Source: JABMPR01 sp964508765 (GTDB lineage Bacteria; Fidelibacterota; UBA8477; JABMPR01). From it: a stretch of DNA of 64,000 nucleotides. A model generated the notes under the pieces. The model had not been told where the DNA came from. It was given only the letters and a program-made list of their open reading frames with translations, and made no database searches. The stretch spans positions 1-64,000 of the forward strand of contig CAZDVD010000001.1 of assembly GCA_964508765.1 (NCBI GenBank), written 5' to 3'. Shown in pieces: positions 26,958 to 35,909 of this stretch (position 1 is its first letter; each line of letters opens with the position of its first letter). The translations under genes were made by a program, and so were the position numbers.

Positions 26958-27476
26958 TCAGATCGAGAAGGTTTTAACAAGATTTGGATGGCTTTTATCA
27001 CGAATGCTGAATTTGGGAGCATGTAAAACTTTATATTCAGGGGGAAATCCTCTCCATTCAGCAAAGCCTGTATCAACCTCATGGATATTGATCTCAAAAC
27101 CCTCCTTAAACGGTGCCTTCGGAATCTTGTTTTTAAAGAGCATCTGGACGGTGATGCTATTTTCCTTTCCAAAATGGAGGAGAATTATGTGCTCCTCCAA
27201 TGTAATCCACTGTCCCTTGGTTGAAGCTAGGCTTGGGGCAGCACTGCTGCCAAAGCCTTGATCGTCAACGGCGTAATATTCCTCAACAATTAAGGCTCCA
27301 ATCATACCAATCATTTCATTCGTTTTGGCTATCTTCCCTTTATCTTCGACAGCCAGGAAGGCAGGAATGGCAAAAAAGGCCAGGACTGCAATGATGGTAA
27401 CTGCCACGATAACTTCCAACACTGTTAATCCTCTATTCCTTTCCGGTTTTATACTACAATTGCCTTTGGTGATCAT
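26958..27476 (-). CDS. prepilin/pseudopilin-like protein
   Basis: 172 residues. A class III signal peptide (NRGLTVLEVIVAVTIIAVLA) with cleavage after the glycine and glutamate at position +5 marks it as a type IV pilin or type II secretion pseudopilin. The C-terminal part is of unknown fold, without the usual paired cysteines. No pilin assembly genes are near, so it depends on a system encoded elsewhere. No ribosome site is obvious. It lies inside the repeat-rich island. Confidence 0.65.
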   Translation of the reverse strand: MITKGNCSIKPERNRGLTVLEVIVAVTIIAVLAFFAIPAFLAVEDKGKIAKTNEMIGMIGALIVEEYYAVDDQGFGSSAAPSLASTKGQWITLEEHIILLHFGKENSITVQMLFKNKIPKAPFKEGFEINIHEVDTGFAEWRGFPPEYKVLHAPKFSIRDKSHPNLVKTFSI

Positions 27477-27697
27477 ATAGAATTAAGTTAATTGGTGTTT
27501 GAAGTCTGATAAATACTTTTTCGCGCTGCAAATAAATTACCTGCTAGGCTCGATGAGCGCTCTTTCAATCTCTGTCCCCACCAAATTGCCCATGATTCTC
27601 AGGTTTCTGTCTGAGCTTTGCAAGAACATATTCAAAATACTAACAGCAACTTTTTAGCAACCAAAACTAGCAAACCCTTGCTGCATAGGGGTCTGTC

Positions 27698-27856
27698 AGG
27701 TACTGAAAATCCCCGTGCCTGCCGGGCGTAGCTAAGCCCCGCCAAATGCGGCGGGTGAAGCGTAGACTGGTCCCGAATCCCGCAGTTTTCACCTCCGGTG
27801 CAAAACATGCGGGGTGACCACAGAAATAGAAAAGCCCACCATCGGTGGGATTTTTG
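27698..27856 (+). repeat. composite structured repeat, copy C (lacks left block)
   Basis: Starts with the anticodon-arm-like stretch (ACTGAAAATCCCCGTGCC), here without the upstream block, followed by the CCCGCC/GGCGGG hairpin and the second hairpin with arms CCCGCA-GTTTT and AAAAC-ATGCGGG (CACC/GGTG inside). The right end carries GTGACCACA and a clean terminator, CCCACC-ATC-GGTGGG plus T5 (27835-27855). Confidence 0.65.
27835..27856 (+). terminator. intrinsic terminator at end of repeat copy C
   Basis: Perfect 6-bp stem CCCACC/GGTGGG with a 3-base loop followed by ATTTTT. Reads on the plus strand, so the repeat itself appears to be a transcribed unit ending here. Confidence 0.6.
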
Positions 27857-27931
27857 GTTTCCGTCACAGTTGGGGGAGTTACCTCAGCAATATTTTAAGC
27901 CACTCTGTGGCGCATTTTCAATCGAGGTAAG

Positions 27932-28429
27932 TCACTTCTCGGCACTGAGTGGTTCAACTGGCAAACCCTTAAAAGACAGATAGGTCGCCGCCATATCCAT
28001 ACTGCGTAAGAAGAAGTACTCGACTCCTTCTTGACTCTGTCCAGTCCACAGATCTTTAGCAATGTCTTTGACCAGCTGGGGCAAGTCAATTGTAGCAGTT
28101 CCACAGAATATGTTTAAAAAAAGAGGACCTTTTCCAGGCGCACTTTTAACCCGATTGCGAATATTATTCGCATCGGTATGTTTGATACTACCGATATGAA
28201 AGCTTTGATCATCCATATGGTAATCGTGTACACCAATACCCTTTGGACAAGTACCAGCGTACCCGCTATTCATGACATAAGGTTGCACATTCCAGGCGAC
28301 GGCCTCAGATTCTTCCATCTGTTTGAGGGTAAACATACCAGCCTTTGCCAAATAGTAGCTGCAAAAGTCGCAGTATTGATGAAAGGCCTCGTAACGGTCA
28401 CTATATGGGTGACCATCAGCGACAAACAT
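27932..28429 (-). pseudogene. truncated gene fragment, possibly GxGYxYGxP-type protein
   Basis: 165 open codons beginning at a mid-protein ATG; the same frame continues a few codons upstream (TVYIAMFVADGHP) to a stop, with no start or ribosome site, so the N-terminal part is missing. The segments VYIAMFVADG and NSGYAGTCPKGIGVHDYHMD recall carbohydrate-associated proteins with a GxGYxYGxP domain, but the match is weak and I cannot assign a function. It lies between repeat copy C and the ATPase gene, in a region of decayed genes. Confidence 0.4.
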
Positions 28430-28528
28430 GGCTATATATACACCGTTTATTGGGTTTGTATAATACCGAGGGATTCAAGACTTTTGTCTCATAAACCAAC
28501 TATTTTGCGCATGACATTACGAGGAAGG

Positions 28529-29773
28529 TTAAATTGGAGGTTCCCAAAGTGATGAAACTGGTGAAGCAAATAAGCCACTGCCCAACGAGAGTCTACGATC
28601 TCCTAAATACAGCACTACACCCAATGAGAGTTGATCCCCCAATATCCTTTGCAGCCTTTTTAATCCTACAAAATCATTTTCCCTGATGGTGGCACTTGCT
28701 TTAACTTCTACCCCTACGATTCTCCCGTTGCTGTCCTCCAAGACTAAGTCCACTTCGTACCCATCCCTATCCCGAAAATGGAAGAACTCAATTTCCTCAG
28801 ATAACCAACTGGATTGACGTCTTAGCTCGTTATACACAAAGGTCTCTAAAATATGCCCGAACTTTCCTGGATCGTTGAGCAGTTGGTCAGCTGAAACATT
28901 CATAATTGAACAAGCAAGCCCTGTATCTGTCAAATGAACTTTTGGTGTTTTTACCAGCCGTTTTATCCTATTCCTGAAGAATGGCTGTAGATACTCTACC
29001 ATAAATATCCGGTTCAATAGCTCAGTATAATGCTTAAGCGTAGGCTTCGATATTTGAAAGGCTGGTGCAATTTCAGATACATTAATTAATTGTGCCGTTT
29101 GGTTAGCCAGCATTTTCAGCAACTTGGGCATTGATTCAATATTGTGAATCCTCACTATATCCTGGAGATCACGTTCAATGATTGTTGTCGTATAATTGCG
29201 GTACCATGTCCTATTCCGGGTAATATCAATTCTATTAAGTGGTTCTGGATATCCACCGCGAATCACCCGATCAATCATTCTCTCATATTCTATTTTTGTA
29301 TCTCCCGATGGGAATTCACCACCAAACATCTGTGATATAGCATTCATTCCGGATGATTCTATTTCAACCTGTGACAGAGGATAGAGACGTAGTATTTCTA
29401 TCCGCCCTGCCAAAGAATCTGATACTTGTGGTAACAGCATTAGATTTGCAGATCCTGTCAGAACAAATCGTCCTGGTTCTCTTTTCTCATCTATTGCTTT
29501 CTTAAGGGTCCTGAATATCTCCGGTAGGATTTGCACTTCATCCAGGATACACTTTCCCGGTAGGCGATTGACAAACCCTATGGGATCTAGTCTTGCAGCT
29601 GTCAGGGTTGTTTCATCATCGAACGTATAGTACGTATATTCATCACCCAACATCTTGGCTAATGTTGTTTTTCCACTCTGCCTCGCACCATGAATCAGAA
29701 CTGCTGGTGTATCAGCCAGAGCTGTCTTTAAGTTTTTCATCAAATATCGTGGGTATATCTGTGATGTATTCAT
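28529..29773 (-). CDS. AAA_14/DUF4143-family ATPase
   Basis: 414 residues. The AAA domain has a Walker A (HGARQSGKTTLAK), Walker B (KCILDEVQILPEIF) and a sensor (GRFVLTGSANL). The C-terminal DUF4143 domain carries FVYNELRRQ, EIEFFHFRDRDGYEVDLVLE and GVEVKASATI, a PD-(D/E)xK-like nuclease fold in which the D-x-x-Y-E-V-D-x-V and E-V-K residues are intact. Such genes are common, mobile and of unknown role, sometimes linked to DNA or toxin-antitoxin-like systems. The start codon sits two bases after the first of four 23-bp iterons, so it may be nearly leaderless and self-regulated. Confidence 0.85.
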   Translation of the reverse strand: MNTSQIYPRYLMKNLKTALADTPAVLIHGARQSGKTTLAKMLGDEYTYYTFDDETTLTAARLDPIGFVNRLPGKCILDEVQILPEIFRTLKKAIDEKREPGRFVLTGSANLMLLPQVSDSLAGRIEILRLYPLSQVEIESSGMNAISQMFGGEFPSGDTKIEYERMIDRVIRGGYPEPLNRIDITRNRTWYRNYTTTIIERDLQDIVRIHNIESMPKLLKMLANQTAQLINVSEIAPAFQISKPTLKHYTELLNRIFMVEYLQPFFRNRIKRLVKTPKVHLTDTGLACSIMNVSADQLLNDPGKFGHILETFVYNELRRQSSWLSEEIEFFHFRDRDGYEVDLVLEDSNGRIVGVEVKASATIRENDFVGLKRLQRILGDQLSLGVVLYLGDRRLSLGSGLFASPVSSLWEPPI

Positions 29774-29774
29774 A

Positions 29775-29866
29775 TCGGCTAATTATAACCATTAGTATCG
29801 GCTAATTCCAAATATTAATCTCGGCTGATTGAAAATATATGCTTCGGCTATATTAAAATTTAAACT
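29775..29866. repeat. four direct 23-bp iterons upstream of the ATPase gene
   Basis: TCGGCTAAT or a close variant (TCGGCTGAT, TCGGCTATA) begins at 29775, 29798, 29821 and 29844, exactly 23 bases apart, with A/T-rich filler. The phase is about two helical turns, so a protein could bind one face of the DNA. The first unit adjoins the ATPase start codon on the minus strand (reads ATTAGCCGA then ATATG). Likely an operator; only four partial units with unlike spacers, so not a CRISPR. Confidence 0.8.
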
Positions 29867-29960
29867 GCTCAGCAGATAGGGTTGTAATCCCCCCTAAAAA
29901 TAGTGCCATTGATAATTGTAGTATTTCAGTTAATCTTAGAGTTGATAAGGAACACAATCA

Positions 29961-30330
29961 ATGCACAAGAGTCGATACACAGAGAGTCAGATTATACGGA
30001 TTCTGAAAGAAGTAGAAGGTGGCCACACCGTTAGAGAAGTCTGTCGAGAGTATGGTATAGCGGATGGGACATATTATAACTGGAAATCGAAGTACGGAGG
30101 GATGGAAGCCTCCGACATTCGAAAGCTCAAAGAGCTAAAAGATGAGAACCACCGTTTAAAGCGATAATATGCTAACCTGAGTCTTGAGCATGATGCATTG
30201 AAGGATGTATCACAAAAAAGCTCTAAAGCCAGTTGAGAAGCGTCTCATGGTAGAATATCTGATAAATGAGTATAAACTGAGTGAACGAGCAGCTTGCCGA
30301 GTCATGGGCACATTAATCTGCTTTATGTCG
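29961..30330 (+). pseudogene. IS3-family transposase remnant (orfA plus start of orfB)
   Basis: An open frame of 68 codons encodes an IS3-type orfA helix-turn-helix (SRYTESQIIRILKEVEGG, VREVCREYGIADGTYYNWKS, then a leucine-zipper-like tail DENHRLKR). A stop at 30165 interrupts it, after which the same frame continues YANLSLEHDALKDV. From about 30218 another frame encodes ALKPVEKRLMVEYLINEY and SERAACRVMG, the usual beginning of orfB, and then breaks off. The DDE catalytic domain is absent, so the element is dead. It resembles the IS407/IS51 group. No terminal inverted repeats could be fixed. Confidence 0.8.
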
Positions 30331-30390
30331 AGAGATTAGAGATTGCCTAATTATTAATAAAAGTACATCCTAGAACTAAAATGTGAACCT

Positions 30391-30736
30391 CACTGCACAT
30401 ATAGTGCACATGCTAAATCGCTGACCCCCACAACACCCTGATACACAACCACTTACAAAATCAAACAATGGGATTGAAAGTCCCCGTGCCTGCCAGGTCG
30501 TAGCTAAGCCCCGCCAAATGCGGCGGGTGAAGCGTAGACTGGTCGACAGTTCACTTGGAGCGTAGCAGAGAAGGCGAACACTCGTCGCGAAATTCAGCCA
30601 ATTCTGCCTACCAACCGTTAGCTCAAGGAGCGTAGGCTGGTCCCGTATCCCGCAGTTTTTACCTCTGCTCAAAACGTGCGGGGAGACCACCACCACCAAA
30701 TCCCTGTACCACAACGGTTGCTGGGGTTTTTTGTGT
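30391..30736 (+). repeat. composite structured repeat, copy D (with inserted segment)
   Basis: Left block with the palindrome TGCACATATAGTGCA, then GGGATTGAAAGTCCCC (30470-30485), which keeps the 4-bp stem and GAA anticodon although two bases changed. After the CCCGCC/GGCGGG hairpin, about 100 bases are inserted relative to copies B and C, flanked by the direct repeat AGCGTAG(A/G)CTGGTC. The second hairpin, CCACCA-type end and T-rich terminator (to about 30733) follow. Confidence 0.65.
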
Positions 30737-30947
30737 CTGGACCCCCATATTGTAAACTATCCAGTTTAGCCCCGAAATAGGCCAAAGAGGACACAATCAG
30801 CACTTATTTCCAGCAACTGGGCCGATTGGTTAGCATAAAAACAGGGTAGAGTCCCCCAACTAATGATTGCTAATGAAATGATTTGTCCAACTTATTCTGA
30901 CTTGATATAGGTTTATAATAGCTTATTTTTTATTGAGATAAAAACTT

Positions 30948-31406
30948 ATGATTCAATCAAGCTATATAAAAAATAACCGCGGTTTTTCACTATTAGAGTT
31001 GATGGTAGTTATTGTGATTATTGCTGTACTCTCTGCGATTGCCATACCTATCTATGGTTCTAGCGTTAAGAAAGCCAGGCGGGCTGAGGCAGATGCGTCG
31101 CTTGGAACCATAAGAACGCAACTGCGAATTTATTATGCTGAATATGCTGAATATCCAGATGGAACTGAGGCCACTGTTATTGATGCGGACTGGAGTCATT
31201 TTAGGGAGGGTGAACTCAACGGTTCGTATTTCTCAGATGAATCCTACTCCTATACAAAACTGGGCAAAGAGTATTATCAGATAAGGTGCGCCGGGGGTGA
31301 TGTGCTTGATTATGATCGCACCCTTGACCAGAATGGAAATTTCGGCCACACCACCCTCTCCGGCGGCTTCTGGGCCATATTTTTGGGTTGGTTGGGTTGG
31401 GGATAA
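30948..31406 (+). CDS. type IV prepilin-like protein
   Basis: 152 residues. Class III signal peptide (NNRGFSLLELMVVIVIIAVL) with phenylalanine at +1 and glutamate at +5, then the long N-terminal helix (IPIYGSSVKKARRAEADASL) and a small globular domain with one cysteine. It looks like a pilin or minor pseudopilin processed by a prepilin peptidase encoded elsewhere. No assembly genes are adjacent. The C-terminus is unusually hydrophobic (FWAIFLGWLGWG). It is the second orphan prepilin gene in 4 kb, on the opposite strand to the first, and the two share little beyond the signal. Confidence 0.75.
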   Translation: MIQSSYIKNNRGFSLLELMVVIVIIAVLSAIAIPIYGSSVKKARRAEADASLGTIRTQLRIYYAEYAEYPDGTEATVIDADWSHFREGELNGSYFSDESYSYTKLGKEYYQIRCAGGDVLDYDRTLDQNGNFGHTTLSGGFWAIFLGWLGWG

Positions 31407-31856
31407 TTCAGAGCCAACACCCTCGCTTTTCACACCACTATAGTTATGCGCTTGATTTCGACGAATAAAAATACCGCCCACTAAGTCCTAGCAATGTGAC
31501 GCAGACTGGTATCTGACAACCACCTCGATAACCTCCTATTTATATTATCTATAAGGAATTGTCTTTTTGTTTGAAACCGCGTTTCGACATGCAATAAAAA
31601 AGTACTAACTACTGGCTAATTGGGTACATTTTGGTATACCACCACTTTGTGATGCATCATACCCCCGGAATAGCAGCTAGTTAACAACGAATCACAATCT
31701 GTGACGGCTTAAAAATACAAATCAATAGATCAATCATTCGGAGTTATTGATTAATGAATATGATTATTGTGTCTACATTTTAACTTCACATCTAACTCGT
31801 TTCACCCCAGGAGAGGTTATTGCTCAGCCACAAAGAACAATGCAAAGAATCTAATT
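31407..31856. other. intergenic region
   Basis: About 450 bases without a supported gene. An open extension of the phosphoesterase frame reaches 31767 but has no ribosome site and no conserved content. No terminator or operator was recognised. Confidence 0.4.
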
Positions 31857-32708
31857 ATGACAAATGTCTTTTTCGTATCTGACCTTCATGGTAGCATCTC
31901 GTGGTATGAGAAACTATTTAAAGCTATCAGAGATGAGCTACCGTCCCTGGTGCTTCTTGGTGGTGACCTGCTTCCTCATCCCCTCAGAGATTCCTCAAAA
32001 TATCCAGACTTCATTTTGGATTTTTTAAGACCAAAATTCATGGAACTAAAGCAGACTTTAGGTACTAAATATCCCCGTGTCATGCTCATTATGGGAAACG
32101 ACGATTATAAAAGTTTAGAACATGATCTCATTGCTGGTGGACAGGCTCAGCTCTGGGAATACATCCATTTTAAAAAGAAATCGGTTCTTGATCATACCCT
32201 TGCTGGATACGCTTATGTCCCACCCACACCTTTTCAACTTAAGGATTGGGAACGTTATGATGTGTCTCGATTCGTTGATCCAGGTTGCGTTTCACCTGAG
32301 GAGGGTATGCATTCTACAGAAACTGATGTGGATAAACTGCGCTATTCAACGATTCAAAAAGATCTGGAAGCGCTGTTCCATGAGGAAGATTTGACCAAAA
32401 CTATCTGTCTTTTCCATGCACCTCCCTATCAAACCAATCTTGATCGGGCTGATTTGGATGGGAAGATGATTGATCATGCGCCCCTTGATGTTCATGTAGG
32501 GAGCATTGCCATTCAGAGATTTATAAAAAAGAGACAACCCTGGATAACCCTGCATGGGCATATCCATGAATCATCACGAATAACAGGTGAGTGGAAGGAA
32601 ATGATCGGTGATACCTACGCCTTCTCTGCAGCATATGAAGGTCCAGAATTATCTATTATCAATTTTGATATAGACAATCCTGACCAGGCAGTGAGGATGT
32701 TAGTTTAG
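31857..32708 (+). CDS. calcineurin-like metallophosphoesterase
   Basis: 283 residues starting at the ATG that gives the family's typical opening MTNVFFVSDLHGS. Metal-binding motifs are complete: D-L-H-G (first), LLGGDLLPHP (second), MGNDD (third), LFHAPPYQTNLDRA (fourth) and LHGHIHESS (fifth). It is a cytoplasmic phosphoesterase or nuclease-like enzyme of unknown substrate. Its last nine bases overlap the end of the convergent gene on the minus strand, so the two genes share stop-codon sequence. No ribosome site is evident. Confidence 0.85.
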   Translation: MTNVFFVSDLHGSISWYEKLFKAIRDELPSLVLLGGDLLPHPLRDSSKYPDFILDFLRPKFMELKQTLGTKYPRVMLIMGNDDYKSLEHDLIAGGQAQLWEYIHFKKKSVLDHTLAGYAYVPPTPFQLKDWERYDVSRFVDPGCVSPEEGMHSTETDVDKLRYSTIQKDLEALFHEEDLTKTICLFHAPPYQTNLDRADLDGKMIDHAPLDVHVGSIAIQRFIKKRQPWITLHGHIHESSRITGEWKEMIGDTYAFSAAYEGPELSIINFDIDNPDQAVRMLV

Positions 32709-35700
32709 ATCCATATCCTCTTGATGAGTTTTTAACAGATGCCCCATCTCAAGAGGTTTCGCTGCATCAGTGACGGCATCAATCTTAATAGCGAAGCTGT
32801 TACCCTCTTCGATATCTTTATCCGTAACAATATGTATATCCAGGAGACTACTGGCATCCATACCTGCACACAACACATTCATCTCTGAGATACCAAGACT
32901 CCAGGCATTCAGCCATAACAGCAAATTTTCCTGCTGAGCGGATGTACCCTGAAAATGAATCAGAATATCAATATCACTATCCGCACCTGCTGATGCGTTC
33001 TTCACACTACCGATAACATAGAATGCTTTCACGCCAAATCTCTTCGCATCCAGATGACCTGCTATTCGCTCTACGATATTCATACGCCATTTCCAGTGAC
33101 TGATGGTCTGGGTGGCCGGTATGCCATGGGTTCTTCTTAAGGGTTCTTCTTCCTTGTATTGTACCGGCTCTGTCAAGTGCGCCTCAGCACGACTCTGGGC
33201 AGAATTCATAAAAACTGACAAATCAAGTCCACCAAATGATTTTGGAACATCAATAACCCTTACTGTATCCGCCAGAGCTGCAAACTCAGGTAGTATATCT
33301 ACAAAATAATTTCTGGATCCCATCAGAATTTCTTCATTGAAAATATTTCCATATTCATCTGGATATAGAGGTAGATATCGGATTGAGGCTTCCACCAAAT
33401 CCTGGAAGAAATGGGTGCCAAATGAAAGATCTGGGACATAGTTACCCTGCTTACGGGCAACTTCGATAAGCATGGCCGTATTGCTGATATCCGAGTAGGT
33501 CACGTTAACACCTAACTTGATATCACCTCGACTCCCCCAGCGACCTGGCCCTATGAGGATAAAGCGTCTTTTGGGTAGGAGTTGATTGAGTTTACCCACT
33601 GCTCTACCCACATTGAGGAGGGCTGCTCTTGATTCTAACTTCCCATAGTTGAGAGGATCAACATAAACTATATGGGTAATACCTCTCAATAGTCCATTAG
33701 AGACAAAGCGATTCGCAGTAAACAAAACGCTCTCTCCCGTTGCTGGAATGGGGATATCGGCAGGTTCATACTCATCACCATAACTCTGGGGACGGCATTG
33801 CAGCAAATAGAGATTCTCCCCATCAGATGCGAATTCAATATCTACAGGTACCCCCAGTGCCTCTGCAAGAACATTCAGCATGGCATCTATCTGTTCAATG
33901 AACTTCGTTTCTTTCTTTAGAACATCGAAAGTCACAATCAGATTGGCAGCTTCCAGATTATCGAAAAGCGGCATTATTTTTCTAAATCTATCGTGGTCCA
34001 GGATGGACATCACCTTTGAGATGCTGGGGTAATCTGATGCAATTTCGTTCATCAATTTTCGCAGCTCGATAGTTTCGAATGAACGAGTATCGAGATTTAT
34101 GACATCTATATTTTTGGGGGAATAGCGAACTTTTTCATCAACAGTGGCATTAACCGAAAGCTTAGGTTGTCCAGGAGCAATAAGGGCGGGATAGTCATCC
34201 CCAAGACGATCCACAGCACTGGTCCCCAGGCCAGGCACCAGTCGAATCAAACCATCTTCAGGTTTGATTCGGGGAGACCATAGAAAATCATTTTTACTCA
34301 GAGCAACACCAGCAAAAGCCGGGAAGTAATAATGACCAACCCGCTTCCCCACCACTTCTTGGATCATCACTCCCATTTCTTCATGAAAATCCAAAAGGTT
34401 TCTCTCTGCACGATACTTTATGGGATCTGGACCAAACATAGATGCATAGACTTCAGCGATGGCATCCATGAGTTCTATCAAACGCTCCTGCTTGGTCCCC
34501 TGGTTTGCGATGAAGACACTACGGTACTTGCCAGCAAAGGCTGCGCCTAAGCCATCTTCCAATAGACTAGAGCTCCGAATAATGAGAGGTGTATCACCAA
34601 AATCATCCAAGGCTAGAGAAAGTCCTTTAACAATTTCAGGGGATAGATGCGAATTTTTAAACACCTGGATTACATGGGGGTACTCGAATTGTATTTGAGT
34701 AATCTCCTTGTATTTCTGATCAAAGACCTCTTCCAGATTATTGTAGACCAAAAAGCTTCTGGATCCATCGGAAGTGATATACCAAGTTTTGGGTGTTTTA
34801 ATGCTTTCAAACAATTCCTGATGTTTAAAGGTAGATTTCAGAATTTTTTCAGCCAGGACAACGCCAGCACTCTTGCCACCCAACTTTCCACTCCCCTTGG
34901 AAGGTGTAATCACTCGATTGAGTAAATTATAAAAGTCGTTTACATTAAAATAATTCTTCGCCACATTGATGAAGTGGGTTTGATCTGAAAGCATTCTCCT
35001 GACAAGGGATACCCGGAAAGCCTTTTGGCGTGGAACGGATAATTCTGTCCCAGTAGGATCGAGGTGATGGTACCTTCCAATTGCATCAGAAATATCATTG
35101 AGGCTACTCTTTGAATCACCCAGGACATTTACTAGAAAGGATGACTTCTCCTCGCGTATCCATTTTTGGATGGCTTTAAGCGTGTGATTTTTACCGAGAG
35201 TAGTAACAGCGATTTGAAAAACCTTCTCGCTGATGGGTAAAAGATCCTGTATGGCAATTCTCTTTCTCGGCTGATTCATATGCTCTACCAGACCCGAGTC
35301 ATCTTCCTTGTAAGAAGGACTAAAATGTTCGAGGAGGTCCTTGGCCTCTTCACTACCCCCCAAAAACAGAAAATTAGTCATCTTTCTGGATAATCGTTCT
35401 AAAAGAGGTGAATCCGTATTGCGAAGCAACTCCAATATGGTAAGCCATTCATCTTCGCGATTCTCCGAACTGGTTTTCTTATCAAACAACTCCTTTAACT
35501 GTCTATGCTGAAGTGCTCTCTTTATATGCTCAGCGATCGATTTGATTAAATCCTTTTCTTCTTTGAGAAAGGGTCCCTCATATTCCTGGGGTCGTTCTTC
35601 GTTATAACCGATATAAACAGCCCCCTTTTTCTCATCTTTGACCGTTACATCTGCTTTTATCACCCACGGAGATTCAACATATTTCCCACTACAATATTCT

Positions 35701-35909
35701 TGGCCCTCAAATGATATTTTTGCATAACAGACATCTGTGTATTGCAAACCGGCAGGTATCACATGAACAACTTGAGACAATAAATCTTCCAGGGAAAGAT
35801 TTTGCTGACTTAAGATTTTATCAATTTCGTATATGCAGCGAAGTTCTTTTTCTCGTTCTCTTAATTCCTGAAGTAGTATCTCAGAGCGTGTTCTTTTTTT
35901 GGTCTTCAT
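32700..35909 (-). CDS. GAF-like / PPDK-N ATP-grasp / nucleotidyltransferase fusion protein
   Basis: 1069 residues. A coiled-coil start and GAF-like sensor (about 10-150) are followed by a region of unknown fold. Then comes a pyruvate-phosphate-dikinase-like N-terminal ATP-grasp domain (about 340-740): GKLGGKSAGVVLAEKIL, LIIRSSSLLEDGLGAAFAGK, EVVGKRVGHYYFPAFAG. A conserved GPGRWGSRGD and FGTHFFQDL part comes next, and the C-terminal end holds a nucleotidyltransferase motif (YVIGSVKNASAGADSDIDIL). The swivelling phosphohistidine domain and the TIM barrel of real PEP synthases are missing. The start overlaps the upstream gene by four bases and has GAGGAG. Role unknown; a regulator that uses ATP and perhaps modifies a protein by nucleotidyl transfer is conceivable next to glutamate dehydrogenase. 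Confidence 0.7.
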   Translation of the reverse strand: MKTKKRTRSEILLQELREREKELRCIYEIDKILSQQNLSLEDLLSQVVHVIPAGLQYTDVCYAKISFEGQEYCSGKYVESPWVIKADVTVKDEKKGAVYIGYNEERPQEYEGPFLKEEKDLIKSIAEHIKRALQHRQLKELFDKKTSSENREDEWLTILELLRNTDSPLLERLSRKMTNFLFLGGSEEAKDLLEHFSPSYKEDDSGLVEHMNQPRKRIAIQDLLPISEKVFQIAVTTLGKNHTLKAIQKWIREEKSSFLVNVLGDSKSSLNDISDAIGRYHHLDPTGTELSVPRQKAFRVSLVRRMLSDQTHFINVAKNYFNVNDFYNLLNRVITPSKGSGKLGGKSAGVVLAEKILKSTFKHQELFESIKTPKTWYITSDGSRSFLVYNNLEEVFDQKYKEITQIQFEYPHVIQVFKNSHLSPEIVKGLSLALDDFGDTPLIIRSSSLLEDGLGAAFAGKYRSVFIANQGTKQERLIELMDAIAEVYASMFGPDPIKYRAERNLLDFHEEMGVMIQEVVGKRVGHYYFPAFAGVALSKNDFLWSPRIKPEDGLIRLVPGLGTSAVDRLGDDYPALIAPGQPKLSVNATVDEKVRYSPKNIDVINLDTRSFETIELRKLMNEIASDYPSISKVMSILDHDRFRKIMPLFDNLEAANLIVTFDVLKKETKFIEQIDAMLNVLAEALGVPVDIEFASDGENLYLLQCRPQSYGDEYEPADIPIPATGESVLFTANRFVSNGLLRGITHIVYVDPLNYGKLESRAALLNVGRAVGKLNQLLPKRRFILIGPGRWGSRGDIKLGVNVTYSDISNTAMLIEVARKQGNYVPDLSFGTHFFQDLVEASIRYLPLYPDEYGNIFNEEILMGSRNYFVDILPEFAALADTVRVIDVPKSFGGLDLSVFMNSAQSRAEAHLTEPVQYKEEEPLRRTHGIPATQTISHWKWRMNIVERIAGHLDAKRFGVKAFYVIGSVKNASAGADSDIDILIHFQGTSAQQENLLLWLNAWSLGISEMNVLCAGMDASSLLDIHIVTDKDIEEGNSFAIKIDAVTDAAKPLEMGHLLKTHQEDMDLN

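Noticed and set aside
29775..29866. Possible CRISPR array from four evenly spaced repeats
   Set aside because: The repeated core is only about 9 bases in a 23-bp period, filler is AT-rich, and no cas genes are near; it fits operator iterons.
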